NCBI RefSeq assembly: GCF_024296925.1
Contig: NZ_CP101125.1
Location: forward strand, 6,997,001-7,061,000
Origin: Pseudomonas nunensis
GTDB lineage: Bacteria > Pseudomonadota > Gammaproteobacteria > Pseudomonadales > Pseudomonadaceae
DNA: 64,000 bases
Direction of reading: 5' to 3'
Shown here: in pieces, positions 8,201 to 16,156 of the stretch
Position numbering within the stretch: position 1 is the stretch's first letter
How the letters are laid out: each line of letters starts with the position of its first letter
Program-made: the position numbers and the translations under genes
The notes under the pieces: model-generated
What the model was told of the DNA's origin: nothing
The model's database searches: none
Seen by the model: the letters and a program-made list of their open reading frames with translations, nothing else

Positions 8201-9613
8201 GATGCCCTGACGCCCGTTGTAGCCCTCGGCGAGCATTTGCAGCAGCGCCTTATAGTGTTTTTCGTCGAGACTGGCGTAGGGCGAGGCCTGGCGGAACAGG
8301 GCCAGCAGCGCGTCTTCGTGCCATTCCTGGCAACTGACCTCGGCGATGATTTGCTGGGCCAGTACGTCCAGCGGCGCGACCGGGATCAACAAGGTGTCGA
8401 GTTCGCCCCGGCGCACGCAGTCGAGCAGCGCGGCGCATTCGATCAGATCGTCGCGGGTGGTGGCGAATAACCGGCCTTTTGGCGTGCCGCCGACCTGGTG
8501 CCCGGAACGGCCAACCCGTTGCAGAAATCCGGCAATCGAGCGTGGCGACGCGATCTGGCAGACCAGATCGACATCGCCGATATCGATGCCCAATTCCAGC
8601 GACGCGGTGGCGATCAGCACTTGCAGGTCGCCGCGCTTGAGCCGTTGCTCGGCGTCGAGGCGAAATTCCTTGGCCAGGCTGCCGTGGTGCGCGGCCACCG
8701 CTTCTTTACCGAGGCGCTCGCTCAGGTGCCGGCTCAGGCGTTCGGCGAGACGCCGGGTGTTGACGAAAATCAGCGTGGTGCGGTGTTCGCGGGCGAGGGC
8801 GGCGAGGCGGTCGTAGACCAATTCCCAGACGTCATTGGCCATCACTGCGGAGAGCGGCACCGGCGGCACTTCGATGCCCAGATCCCGGGGGCGGGCGTGG
8901 CCGATGTCGATGATTTCGCACTCACGATCACGCCCAACCAGGAAACGCGAAACGGCTTCGATAGGTTTCTGCGTGGCGGACAGGCCGATGCGCATCAGCG
9001 GGTGCGGGCACAGCGCCTGCAAACGCTCCAGGCTCAGCGCCAAGTGGCTGCCGCGTTTGCTGGCGGCGATGGCGTGGATTTCATCGACAATTACCGTGCG
9101 CGTGGTGCCGAGCATTTTTCGCCCAGAGTCGGAGCCGAGCAGCACGTAAAGGGATTCCGGGGTGGTCACCAGAATGTGCGGCGCGGTCCTGCGCATCGCC
9201 GAGCGGTCTTTTTGCGGGGTGTCGCCGGTGCGCACGGCGGTGTTGATCTGCAATTCGGGCAAGCCCATCAGGCGCAATTGCTCGGTGATCCCGGCCAGCG
9301 GGTTTTGCAGGTTGATCTGGATGTCGTTGGACAGCGCTTTGAGCGGCGAGACGTAGACCACCAAGGTTTCGTCGGGCAACACGCCGTTGTTTTCCAGGCC
9401 CTGATGCACCAGCGCGTCGAGCACGGCGAGGAAAGCCGTCAGGGTTTTGCCGGAGCCGGTGGGCGCGGCGATCAGCGTCGAGCGATGCTGACGAATCAAC
9501 GGCCACGCCCGGGCCTGGGCGGCGGTGACCGTCGGGAAGGTCTTGCTGAACCAGGCGCTGACGGCGGGATGGAAGCCGGCCAGGGCACTGTCTGCGGGGA
9601 TGGGCAGATTCAT
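5297..9613 (-). CDS. lhr: Large ATP-dependent helicase Lhr
   Basis: 1438-residue superfamily 2 helicase. In order: Q-motif-like region, motif I APTGSGKT (about 54), motif II VDEIH (about 176), motif III LSATQKP (about 213), a RecA2 domain with motif VI QRVGRSGHQ (about 365), then the Lhr winged-helix/core domain and a long C-terminal Lhr extension containing further winged-helix-like blocks. E. coli Lhr is 1538 residues, and the full-length form with the C-terminal domain distinguishes it from the short ligase-associated Lhr. It is a 3'-5' translocase that unwinds RNA-DNA hybrids, with a role in DNA repair. It appears to be monocistronic. Confidence 0.93.
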   Translation of the reverse strand: MNLPIPADSALAGFHPAVSAWFSKTFPTVTAAQARAWPLIRQHRSTLIAAPTGSGKTLTAFLAVLDALVHQGLENNGVLPDETLVVYVSPLKALSNDIQINLQNPLAGITEQLRLMGLPELQINTAVRTGDTPQKDRSAMRRTAPHILVTTPESLYVLLGSDSGRKMLGTTRTVIVDEIHAIAASKRGSHLALSLERLQALCPHPLMRIGLSATQKPIEAVSRFLVGRDRECEIIDIGHARPRDLGIEVPPVPLSAVMANDVWELVYDRLAALAREHRTTLIFVNTRRLAERLSRHLSERLGKEAVAAHHGSLAKEFRLDAEQRLKRGDLQVLIATASLELGIDIGDVDLVCQIASPRSIAGFLQRVGRSGHQVGGTPKGRLFATTRDDLIECAALLDCVRRGELDTLLIPVAPLDVLAQQIIAEVSCQEWHEDALLALFRQASPYASLDEKHYKALLQMLAEGYNGRQGIRSAFLHRDAVSRTLRGRRGAKLTAVTSGGTIPDNADYSVLLEPQGLNIGSVNEDFAVESIAGDIFQLGNTSYRILRVDTGKVRVEDAQGQPPTIPFWLGEAPGRSAELSFAVARLQAQLDDLLGATPGNLQPAMDWLTGTLGLNLASADQLVDYLARARLTLGALPSQDTLLMERFFDESGGTQLIIHTPFGSRINRAWGLALRKRFCRTFNFELQAAASEDAIVLSLSTSHSFELDDVWRYLHSNSAEHILIQAVLEAPLFGVRWRWNAGVALALPRYTGGRKVAPQIQRMKSEDLIASVFPDQIACVENLAGEREVPEHPLVEQTLDDCLHEAMDTEGWLALLRRMESGDVRLISRDLPAPSPLAAEILSARPYTFLDDAPLEERRTQAVINRRWSDPQSTDDLGALDAEAIQAVRDEAWPAPTGVDEMHEALMSLTCISDAEAQANPHWLDWLNTLAESGRASRLQLDHGQSLWLALERLTCLRAIYPQAVLTPPLQALPGFDEAWDIDEAVLEVVRARLSGFGPLPLKAIAEPLGLPPTQVTQALAQLEREGYVLRGQFTPGTGEDEWCERHLLARIHRYTVKRLRREIEPVALQDFMRFLFDWQHLSPATQGQGSAVLPAIVSQFEGYPAAASAWDSDLLPARLKDYSPSWLDDLCRSGKLVWTRLTARNKSTGTALRSTPILLLPRSQVGLWSCLTEQTTVSELSPKTQKVFEALSQHGALFFDELIHEAHLLRAELEIALQELVGAGLVNADSFAGLRALITPASKRQQRSSRRGRGAFVGGMDDAGRWALLRRGPPAPVVDNKRPAPTPSDTLEHIAMTLLRRYGVVFWRLLEREADWLPSWRELLRTFHRLEARGEIRGGRFVSGLAGEQFALPEAIPLLREVRRRPHDGSLVAVCGVDPLNLAGTLLPGVKVPALASNRLVYRDGLPAAAEIAGKQVFWVELDQSESAELHSKLIRH

Positions 9614-9673
9614 GGGTTAATTTATGCGGGCGGGGTGGGGAAGATGCAAGTACCGCTTGGGTTATCACCCCCC

Positions 9674-9806
9674 TGTGGCGAGGGAGCTTGCTCCCGTTCG
9701 GCTGCGAAGCAGTCGTATATTCAGGCGATGCGGTGTGTCAGGAGAAACAGGGAGTCAGGTTTTGGGGCTGCTGCGCAGCCCAACGGGGGCAAGCCCCCTC
9801 GCCACA
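9674..9806. repeat. REP-like inverted repeat, class TGTGGCGAGGGAGC
   Basis: tgtggcgagggagcttgctccc at the left pairs with ggggcaagccccctcgccaca at the right, enclosing an inner pair (ggctgcgaagcagtc / ggctgctgcgcagcc). It is a second REP class, distinct in sequence from the GTGGGAGCGGGC class. No gene is seen in the 345-base gap it occupies. Confidence 0.8.
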
Positions 9807-9888
9807 GAGGCACTGCGAAAATCGGGGATCTACACTTTACGGATGACGGTTGCGCACTAAACCCGCAAAATGCAACGATTCCGGCATC

Positions 9889-9921
9889 TATCGACGACAT
9901 TGCCTGCGGGCAGTGTCGATA
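9889..9921. other. Imperfect hairpin upstream of the epimerase pair
   Basis: TATCGAC (9889-9895) and GTCGATA (9915-9921) bracket an inner GCC/GGC stem. It could be an operator or the 5' leader structure of the gene starting at 9959. No U tract follows on the plus strand. Role unknown. Confidence 0.35.
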
Positions 9922-9958
9922 AAACCATTGTTCCAATCAGACTGGGCCTGCTGACTCT

Positions 9959-10843
9959 ATGCGAATGCGCCTTATGTTACTGGGCGGCGGAAATGCCCTT
10001 GGGCAGGCGCTGATTCGCCTCGGTGCGGAGGAAGACATCGGTTTCCTCGCCCCCCGCCCACCACAAGACGGCTGGGACGCCGCGAGCTTGACGCAACTGC
10101 TCGACGACACCCGTCCGGACGCGCTGATCAACCTCGCCTACTACTTTGACTGGTTCCAGGCGGAGGCGGTCAGCGAACAGCGTCTGGCCGGGCAGGAACG
10201 CGCGGTCGAGCGCCTGGCCGAACTGTGCCAGCACCACAACATCGTTTTGCTGCAACCGTCGAGCTATCGCGTCTTCGACGGCTCCCGGGCCACGGCCTAC
10301 AGCGAAAAAGACGAGCCGGTGCCCCTGGGCCTGCGCGGTCAGGCCTTGTGGCGGATCGAACAAAGCGTGCGCGCTACCTGCCCGCAACACGTATTGCTGC
10401 GTTTCGGCTGGCTGCTCGACGACAGCCCTGACGGCACCCTCGGGCGCTTCCTCGCGCGGGCTGAAACACCGGAAGAACTGCTGATGGCCGACGACCGCCG
10501 GGGTAATCCGACGCCGGTCGACGATGCGGCCCGGGTGATCATCTCGGTGCTCAAGCAACTCGATTGTGCGGCGCCGCTGTGGGGCACCTATCATTACGCC
10601 GGACATGAGGCGACCACGCCGCTGGCATTGGGGCAGGCGATCATCACCGAAGCACGCAACCTGCATGAACTGGCCATCGACGCGCCGACCGCCCAGGCTC
10701 ACGCCGCCCGGCCCGACGCTGCCGAAGAGCCGCAACACGCGGTGCTGGCCTGCAAGAAAATTCTGCACACCTTCGGGATCAAGCCCCGCGCCTGGCGCGC
10801 GGCGCTCCCGGGCTTACTGGATAGGTTCTATCGCCATGGCTGA
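9959..10843 (+). CDS. RmlD-like sugar-nucleotide-binding reductase
   Basis: 294-residue Rossmann protein of the RmlD (dTDP-4-dehydrorhamnose reductase) substrate-binding family. The nucleotide-binding start reads LMLLGGGNALGQALIRLG, then NLAYYFD, PSSYRVFDG and a sugar-binding region (GNPTPVDDAARVI). The usual catalytic YxxxK of extended SDRs is not obvious (YSEKDEPVPLGLRG instead), so it may be a divergent or non-catalytic member. It overlaps the next epimerase by 8 bases, so the two are translated together. In P. aeruginosa the equivalent pair (PA4069-PA4068, from memory) also lies beside oprG. The product sugar is unknown. Confidence 0.75.
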   Translation: MRMRLMLLGGGNALGQALIRLGAEEDIGFLAPRPPQDGWDAASLTQLLDDTRPDALINLAYYFDWFQAEAVSEQRLAGQERAVERLAELCQHHNIVLLQPSSYRVFDGSRATAYSEKDEPVPLGLRGQALWRIEQSVRATCPQHVLLRFGWLLDDSPDGTLGRFLARAETPEELLMADDRRGNPTPVDDAARVIISVLKQLDCAAPLWGTYHYAGHEATTPLALGQAIITEARNLHELAIDAPTAQAHAARPDAAEEPQHAVLACKKILHTFGIKPRAWRAALPGLLDRFYRHG

Positions 10844-11765
10844 CGGCCCAGTTTTCATCACCGGCGGCGCCGGTTTCATCGGTTCGCACCTCACGGATGC
10901 CTTGCTCGCCAAGGGCCATTCGGTTCGGATTCTCGATGACCTGTCCACCGGCAAACGCAGCAACCTGCCGCTGGACAACCCCAAGGTCGAGCTGATCGTC
11001 GGCGACGTCGCCGATGCGGCACTGGTCGCCCGTTCCATGCTCGGTTGCAGCGCTGTGGCGCACCTGGCGGCGGTGGCCTCGGTGCAAGCGTCGGTGGACG
11101 ATCCGGTGAAAACTCACCAGAGCAACTTCATCGGCACCCTGAATGTCTGCGAGGCGATGCGCCAGGCCGGCGTAAAACGTGTGCTGTTCGCCTCCAGTGC
11201 GGCGGTGTATGGCAACAACGGCGAAGGCGAGTCGATTGACGAAGAAACCGCCAAGGCGCCACTGACGCCATACGCTTCGGACAAACTGGCCGGCGAGTAC
11301 TACTTCGATTTCTACCGCCGCCAGCATGGCCTGGAACCAGTGGTGTTCCGTTTCTTCAACATCTTCGGCCCGCGCCAGGATCCGTCCTCGCCGTACTCCG
11401 GGGTGATCAGCATCTTCAGCGAACGCGCGCAGAAAGGCCTGCCAATCACCGTGTTTGGTGATGGCGAGCAGACCCGGGATTTTGTCTACGTTGAGGATCT
11501 GGTGGATTTGCTGGTGCAGGCCATCGAGAAGCCGCAGATCGAAGTCGGCGCGGTGAATGTCGGCTGGAACCAGGCGACCACGCTCAAGCAAATGCTCGAA
11601 GCGTTGCAGCAAGTGGTCGGTGAGTTACCGCCAGTGAGCTACGGCCCGGCGCGTTCCGGTGACATCCGTCACTCGCGGGCGAACAATCGTCGGTTGCTGG
11701 AGCGGTTTACTTACCCTGAGCAGACGCCGATGCGTGTTGGGCTGGCGCGGTTGCTCGGCCGCTGA
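10836..11765 (+). CDS. NAD-dependent epimerase/dehydratase (GalE-like)
   Basis: 309-residue extended SDR. NAD motif GGAGFIGSHL at about residue 10, DDLSTGKRSNL for cofactor discrimination, NFIGTLNVCEAM, active-site serine region ASSAAVYG, and YASDKLAGEY carrying the YxxxK catalytic pair (here YASDK). It interconverts UDP- or dTDP-hexoses, as the family does; the exact substrate is not decidable. The ATG at 10836 is the natural start because the Rossmann strand begins five codons later. The gene overlaps the preceding gene by 8 bases and is followed by a strong terminator. Confidence 0.85.
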   Translation: MADGPVFITGGAGFIGSHLTDALLAKGHSVRILDDLSTGKRSNLPLDNPKVELIVGDVADAALVARSMLGCSAVAHLAAVASVQASVDDPVKTHQSNFIGTLNVCEAMRQAGVKRVLFASSAAVYGNNGEGESIDEETAKAPLTPYASDKLAGEYYFDFYRRQHGLEPVVFRFFNIFGPRQDPSSPYSGVISIFSERAQKGLPITVFGDGEQTRDFVYVEDLVDLLVQAIEKPQIEVGAVNVGWNQATTLKQMLEALQQVVGELPPVSYGPARSGDIRHSRANNRRLLERFTYPEQTPMRVGLARLLGR

Positions 11766-11774
11766 TCAAAAAAA

Positions 11775-11798
11775 GGCGCCTGTTGAGGCGCCTTTTTT
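11775..11798 (+). terminator. Rho-independent terminator after the epimerase pair
   Basis: GGCGCC (11775-11780), loop TGTTGA, GGCGCC (11787-11792), then T6. The upstream A run makes it usable on both strands, so it may also end minus-strand transcription from the oprG side. Confidence 0.9.
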
Positions 11799-11833
11799 AT
11801 GGCCGGCATTTTAGCTATGGCTAGCCCGTCTCC

Positions 11834-11965
11834 TGTGGCGAGGGAGCTTGCTCCCGCTCGACTGCGTAGCAGTCGCAACCCAGTCGATGCGGTGTGCCAA
11901 ATAAAGCTCAGTGGCCGGATTTGGGTCTGCTTCGCAGCCCAGCGGGAGCAAGCTCCCTCGCCACA
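11834..11965. repeat. REP-like inverted repeat, class TGTGGCGAGGGAGC
   Basis: The same unit as at 9674-9806: tgtggcgagggagcttgctccc faces gggagcaagctccctcgccaca with inner inverted segments. It separates the terminator from the 3' end of oprG. Confidence 0.82.
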
Positions 11966-11984
11966 ACAGCCAGTCATGTTTCTC

Positions 11985-12683
11985 TTAGAACTTGTAACCA
12001 AGCCCGACCATGTAGATGAATGGATCAACATCCACATTGACCTTGGCCCGAGTGCCCGGCGCCACGGCGTCGTTTTCCACGGTCGCGCGGGTGTCGATGT
12101 CGATGTAGCGCATCTGGGCGTTGAGCATGATGTTGTCGGTGATCATGTAGTCAGCACCAACCTGGAACGCCATGCCCCAGGAGTTTTTCGCCTTGAAGTT
12201 GCTGAAGCCGTTGGCCTGGGCTTCGCTGCCGACGTGTTCGTCGTAGATCCAGGTGTAGTTGATACCGGCGCCGACATACGGCTGGAACGCGGACTTGCCG
12301 TCGAGTGGGTAGTACACGACGCTGAGGGTCGGCGGCAGGTGTTTCAGGGTGCCGAGTTTGCCGTTGGCCGCGCCCAACGCAGTGCCTTTGATCTTCACGT
12401 CATGCTCGAACGGCGAGGCGGCCAGCAGCTCGATCCCCCAGTGGCTGTCGATCATGTAGGCAAAGTTCAAACCCAGTTGCGTGTCGCTGCTCATGGTGGC
12501 CTTGCCACCCAGATCGGCACCGGCCAACGGACCCTGGTCAACCTTGACGCTGGAGCTGTCGGCTTTCGGGTTGACGGTGATCGCACCGGCGCGAACGATG
12601 ATGTCGCCGGCCTCGTGGGCGTGGGCGAGCGGGGCTGCGAGCGCGAGGGCAAACAGCGAGGCGCAGAGCTTGGACTTGTTCAT
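11985..12683 (-). CDS. oprG: OmpW-family outer-membrane protein (OprG)
   Basis: 232-residue protein: signal peptide MNKSKLCASLFALALAAPLAHA, then the OmpW pattern (AGDIIVRAGAITVNPKADSS, TQLGLNFAYMIDSHWGIELLAA, LPPTLSVVYY, FQPYVGAGINYTW) and a C-terminal GLGYKF with the terminal aromatic residue needed for Bam insertion. OmpW proteins are eight-stranded barrels with a lateral hydrophobic channel. In P. aeruginosa OprG is induced by anaerobiosis and by iron and has been linked to small amino-acid or hydrophobic uptake. A candidate Anr site lies upstream. Placement beside the zinc-type operon is as in P. aeruginosa. Confidence 0.88.
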   Translation of the reverse strand: MNKSKLCASLFALALAAPLAHAHEAGDIIVRAGAITVNPKADSSSVKVDQGPLAGADLGGKATMSSDTQLGLNFAYMIDSHWGIELLAASPFEHDVKIKGTALGAANGKLGTLKHLPPTLSVVYYPLDGKSAFQPYVGAGINYTWIYDEHVGSEAQANGFSNFKAKNSWGMAFQVGADYMITDNIMLNAQMRYIDIDTRATVENDAVAPGTRAKVNVDVDPFIYMVGLGYKF

Positions 12684-12748
12684 GGGGGCTCCAAAGGACG
12701 TTAAAAATGTTCGATGTCCAATGGTAAAGAGCCATCTGATACGGTCTT

Positions 12749-12762
12749 TTGATGCAGCTCAA
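12749..12762 (-). promoter_or_regulatory. Candidate Anr/Fnr box upstream of oprG
   Basis: TTGATGCAGCTCAA matches the Anr consensus TTGAT-N4-ATCAA at 9 of 10 defined positions. Its centre is about 72 bases upstream of the oprG ATG. A site at -41.5 would put the transcription start near 12714, with a plausible -10 (TTTACCA, minus strand) around 12722-12728. OprG of P. aeruginosa is known to rise without oxygen, which fits. Confidence 0.6.
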
Positions 12763-12806
12763 TGAAACAGTGATGGGGTGGGTTTTTGTGGAACCTTTGC
12801 CGGCCT

Positions 12807-12874
12807 CTTCGCGGGCAAGCCTCGCTCCTACAGGATCGGTGGTGACCTTGTAGGAGCGAGGCTTGCCCGCGAAG
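12807..12874. repeat. REP pair, class TGTAGGAGCGAGGC
   Basis: cttcgcgggcaagcctcgctcctaca (12807-12832) and its inverted copy (12849-12874) form a hairpin with a 16-base loop. A third REP sequence class in this window. Confidence 0.85.
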
Positions 12875-12905
12875 GCGTCCTTACAATCAACACAGAACTA
12901 CGGAT

Positions 12906-13433
12906 TCACTCCGGCAGTTCATACACATAAATCTTGTCCGCCTCCATCTGATAACCCGCATCCGCCAACTCGCTGCTGGACGCTTTAACCTGCAACGAAC
13001 CCTCGATCCAGTACGGCTGATACAACTCATCCAGCTTCACGCCGACTTCGCTTTTCACATGCACGATCTGGTTCGACGGCGGTGGCGGCACGTGGATGCA
13101 GGCGCCGAAGTACGGCACCAGCAAAAACTCCGTCGTGCGTCCTTCCTCGCTCACTTCCAGCGGCACGATGTAACCCGGCAAGCGGATGTTCTGACCGTCG
13201 AGGCTTTTCACCACCGGCGCATTCGGCAGGTCCTGCTTGGCGGCAGGCGCCGACTCAAGGGTGCTGCTCATCTGCGACAGATCATGCAGCGGCGTCATGT
13301 TCGGCACTTCCGCCGGGGCGTCCGGCGGGATCATTTCCGACCAGGTCAAATCCTTCGGCTCGGCCGCCCACAGCGGCAGGGCGACCAGCATCAACAGCGC
13401 GAGCAGAGCGCGGGGCATCTTCAACGTCCTCAT
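12906..13433 (-). CDS. DUF3299 protein of the zinc-type ABC operon
   Basis: 175 residues with a signal peptide (MPRALLALLMLVALPLWAAEP) and a DUF3299 core: LDGQNIRLPGYIVPLE, FLLVPYFGACIHVPPPPSNQIVHV, then PYWIEGSLQV. The conserved Cys and His in ACIHVPPPP may bind metal. Function unknown; it is presumably periplasmic. Its ATG at 13433 overlaps the permease stop in an ATGA arrangement, so it is the last gene of the operon. The P. aeruginosa counterpart (PA4066, from memory) belongs to a Zur-controlled unit, which points to zinc homeostasis. Confidence 0.82.
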   Translation of the reverse strand: MRTLKMPRALLALLMLVALPLWAAEPKDLTWSEMIPPDAPAEVPNMTPLHDLSQMSSTLESAPAAKQDLPNAPVVKSLDGQNIRLPGYIVPLEVSEEGRTTEFLLVPYFGACIHVPPPPSNQIVHVKSEVGVKLDELYQPYWIEGSLQVKASSSELADAGYQMEADKIYVYELPE

Positions 13434-14695
13434 AAACGGATCGACAGGCCATCGGCCAGTGATTGGCGATATGCGCGCCAGGCCGGCACGCTGCCCATCA
13501 GCAGCGCCGCGATCAGGATGCCACCGAGCAGCGTCCATTCATATTCGCTCGGCCACGACAGCGGCAGGTACAAACCGTAATTCGCCTGCACATAACCTTG
13601 GGCGGCGGCGATGCACACGTACAACAACGCCACGCCGGCAATCACCCCGGACAGTGCCAGGGCAAAGGCTTCCAGCACCAGCAGCGTCGCGATGTGCCAC
13701 GGCCGCGCGCCCACCGAACGCAGGATCGCCATTTCGCGGCGCCGTTCATTGAGGCTGGTGAGGATCGCCGTGAGCATGCCGATTAACCCGGTCAACACCA
13801 CAAACAGCGAGACCACGAACAAGGCTTTTTCGGCGGTGCTCATCAAACTCCACAGCTCCTGCAACGCCACGCCCGGCAGGATCGCCAGCATCGGTTCGCC
13901 ACGGAATTCGTTGATTTCACGCTGTACCGCGAAGGTCGAAATCTTGCTGTTGAGGCCGAGCATGAACGCGGTGATCGCTTGCGGCGTCAGGTCCATGTTG
14001 CGCGCCTGATCGGCGCTGATCCGGCCTTTGCCCTGGGCGGGCACGCCGTTGTGCCAGTCGATATGGATCGCTTCCATGCCGCCGAGGCTGATGTGCAACG
14101 TGCGGTCCACCGGGGTGCCGGTGCGTTTCAGAATGCCGACCACGGTGAAGGGTTTGTCGTCGTGCTTGACCAGGCTGATTACCGCCACGCCGTGGGACAA
14201 CACCAGTTTGTCGCCGAGTTTGTAGTGCAGCGCATCCGCGACTTCGGCACCGAGCACCACTTCGAACGGGTCGGTGGCGAAGGCGCGGCCGTCAGCCAGT
14301 TCCAGGTGTTGCTGATGACCGTACTGGTAGTGCTCGAAGTAGGCCTCGGTGGTGCCCATCACGCGATAACCACGATGGGAATCGCCGAGGGACATCGGGA
14401 TCGCCCACTTCACTTTCGGGTTGTTGGCGAATTGTTCGAAGCTGTCCCAACGGATGTTGTTGGTGGCGTTGCCGATGCGGAACACCGAATACAGCAACAG
14501 ATTCACCGAACCGGAACGGGCGCCGACGATCAGGTCGGTGCCGCTGATGGTGCTGGCGAAACTGGCCTTGGCTTCGGTGCGTACGCGTTCCACCGCTAAC
14601 AGCAGGCACACCGACAGGGCGATGGCGAACGCGGTGAGTATCGCGGTGAAGCGGCGGTTAGCCAGGCTGGCCAGGGCTAGACGAAACAAATACAT
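13430..14695 (-). CDS. ABC transporter permease, FtsX/MacB family
   Basis: 421 residues. One N-terminal membrane helix (FTAILTAFAIALSVCLLLAV), a large periplasmic MacB-like core domain (about 45-280) and three C-terminal helices with the FtsX signature (ERRREMAILRSVGARPWHI). Proteins of this type act mechanically rather than as classical importers. It lies directly after the ATPase (1-base gap) and overlaps the DUF3299 gene. In Vibrio the related ZrgABC system takes part in zinc acquisition, which is the likely role here given the candidate Zur box at the head of the operon. Confidence 0.87.
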   Translation of the reverse strand: MYLFRLALASLANRRFTAILTAFAIALSVCLLLAVERVRTEAKASFASTISGTDLIVGARSGSVNLLLYSVFRIGNATNNIRWDSFEQFANNPKVKWAIPMSLGDSHRGYRVMGTTEAYFEHYQYGHQQHLELADGRAFATDPFEVVLGAEVADALHYKLGDKLVLSHGVAVISLVKHDDKPFTVVGILKRTGTPVDRTLHISLGGMEAIHIDWHNGVPAQGKGRISADQARNMDLTPQAITAFMLGLNSKISTFAVQREINEFRGEPMLAILPGVALQELWSLMSTAEKALFVVSLFVVLTGLIGMLTAILTSLNERRREMAILRSVGARPWHIATLLVLEAFALALSGVIAGVALLYVCIAAAQGYVQANYGLYLPLSWPSEYEWTLLGGILIAALLMGSVPAWRAYRQSLADGLSIRL

Positions 14696-14696
14696 C

Positions 14697-15407
14697 TCAG
14701 ACCTCGAACGGGGTGGCGGCGCGATTGAGCTCGGTCAGCGACAGGTTGCGGTCGAACAGCGGCGCGAGGCTCTGGTCATGGCTGACGAACAACAGGCTAG
14801 AACCCGCCTCGCGGCACTCGGCGAACAGCAGGCGAATGAAATTCTCGCGAGCGTCGTAGTCCAGCGCCGAAGTCGGTTCGTCGGCGATCACCAGTTCCGG
14901 TTGGCCGATCAACGCCCGAGCGGCGGCAACCCGTTGTTGCTGGCCGATGGACAATGAATCGGCACGACGGCCGAGGATGCTTTCATCCTTCAAACCCAAA
15001 TGCGCGAGGAGGGTGGCGGCGGCCTGATCGACGCTGCCGTGGCGCTGTTTCGCGCGTTCGGCGCGCAATTTGGAAAAGTGGCAGGGCAACTCGACGTTCT
15101 CGCGTACCGAGAGAAACGGCAGCAAGTTGAACTGCTGGAAGATGTAGCCGGTGTGATCGACACGAAAGCGATCCCGCGCACCGGCGCCGAGGTCGGTCAG
15201 CTCCTGGCCGAGCAAACGGATGCTGCCGCGATCCGGCTTCTGCACTCCGCCGAGCAGGCCGAGCAGGGTGGTCTTGCCACTGCCGCTGGGGCCTTTGAGG
15301 AACAGGGTTTCACCGGGCTCCAGGCGAAACGCCGGGATATCCAGCAGCGGCGGATGACCGGGCCAACTGAAGCCCAGGTCGGACAGTTCGATGAGTGCTT
15401 GGGTCAT
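14697..15407 (-). CDS. ABC transporter ATP-binding protein of the zinc-type operon
   Basis: 236-residue LolD/MacB-type ATPase: Walker A GPSGSGKTT (about 38-46), Q-loop FQQFNLLPFLSV, signature LSIGQQQRVAAARAL (about 148), Walker B ELVIADEPTSALD, and switch His in LFVSHD. It energises the FtsX-like permease next to it. The upstream DUF2796 gene is separated by 140 bases that carry a perfect 41-bp inverted repeat, so downstream expression could be lowered relative to the first gene. Confidence 0.9.
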   Translation of the reverse strand: MTQALIELSDLGFSWPGHPPLLDIPAFRLEPGETLFLKGPSGSGKTTLLGLLGGVQKPDRGSIRLLGQELTDLGAGARDRFRVDHTGYIFQQFNLLPFLSVRENVELPCHFSKLRAERAKQRHGSVDQAAATLLAHLGLKDESILGRRADSLSIGQQQRVAAARALIGQPELVIADEPTSALDYDARENFIRLLFAECREAGSSLLFVSHDQSLAPLFDRNLSLTELNRAATPFEV

Positions 15408-15437
15408 GGCGCCGATTTCATGGGTGTTGATGACCTG

Positions 15438-15532
15438 TGTAGGAGCTGACGAGTGAAACGAGGCTGCGATCTTTTGACTTTAAAGATCAAGGTCAAAAGA
15501 TCGCAGCCTCGTTTCACTCGTCAGCTCCTACA
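15438..15532. repeat. Perfect 41-bp inverted repeat inside the zinc-type operon
   Basis: 15438-15478 (tgtaggagctgacgagtg..) and 15492-15532 are exact reverse complements with a 13-base loop. The ends TGTAGGAGC/GCTCCTACA match other Pseudomonas REP-type repeats, but the stem is longer and perfect. It lies between the DUF2796 gene and the ATPase gene, so RNA crossing it should fold into a very stable hairpin. Confidence 0.92.
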
Positions 15533-15547
15533 GGGGTTTGTGGTGGA

Positions 15548-16120
15548 TCAGAACTTCAGGGCTGCAGCCTTGGCCGTCACTTCAACGCCTTGCTGGCCGC
15601 TCGGGCTGATCAGTTGTACCTGAATCTTCTGGGTCGCCGGGAAGGTGTTGAAGATCGTCGCCAGGTCCAGGGTTTTCAGCGCGCCGGGTGCCGAGCAACT
15701 GAATTGGTAGTGGGCGTGGATTTCGCTGTGGTCGTGGTGATGCTCGTGACCGTCCTTGTCCGCTTCGTCGTGATCATCGTCGGCGTCCGGCTTGTCACCG
15801 AACAGCGGGCTTTCCAGTTCCTGGGTCGCGACCTTGCAACCGGCGGCTTTCGGCAGGTTGAACAGCGCCAGCGGGTTTTCCAGCTTCGCCTTGGCGGCGG
15901 CGACTTTGGCTTTGTCGGCATCGCTGGTGGCGGCGTGTTCGAAGCCCACCAGGTTCATCGCCGGGCTTTCCAGTTCCAGTTCCAGGGTCTGGCCGTCCAG
16001 CGCCGCGTTCAGGCGGCCGACGCCATGTTCATGAGCGCCGAGGCTACCGTGTTCATCAGCGGCATAGGCGACGGCCAGCGGCAACAGGGCAAACGGCAGA
16101 GCGAGAAGCAGACGACGCAT
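15548..16120 (-). CDS. DUF2796 (ZrgA-like) periplasmic zinc-binding protein
   Basis: 190 residues with signal peptide MRRLLLALPFALLPLAVAYA. Mature protein begins DEHGSLGAHEHGVGRLN, typical of DUF2796. The middle holds an acidic His/Asp loop (DDDHDEADKDGHEHHHDHSEIHAH, cited in part) well suited to binding zinc. In Vibrio the family member ZrgA is the periplasmic component of a zinc uptake system; P. aeruginosa PA4063 (from memory) is Zur-controlled. It is first in the operon and carries a candidate Zur box about 37 bases before its ATG, which supports induction by zinc shortage. Confidence 0.87.
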   Translation of the reverse strand: MRRLLLALPFALLPLAVAYAADEHGSLGAHEHGVGRLNAALDGQTLELELESPAMNLVGFEHAATSDADKAKVAAAKAKLENPLALFNLPKAAGCKVATQELESPLFGDKPDADDDHDEADKDGHEHHHDHSEIHAHYQFSCSAPGALKTLDLATIFNTFPATQKIQVQLISPSGQQGVEVTAKAAALKF

Positions 16121-16156
16121 GGCGGTCTCCGGGAAGTAAAGTGAAGAGTTTGTTAT

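Noticed and set aside
8498..9922. 474-codon plus-strand frame opposite lhr
   Set aside because: It runs across the helicase motifs of lhr and through a REP element; no recognisable domain.
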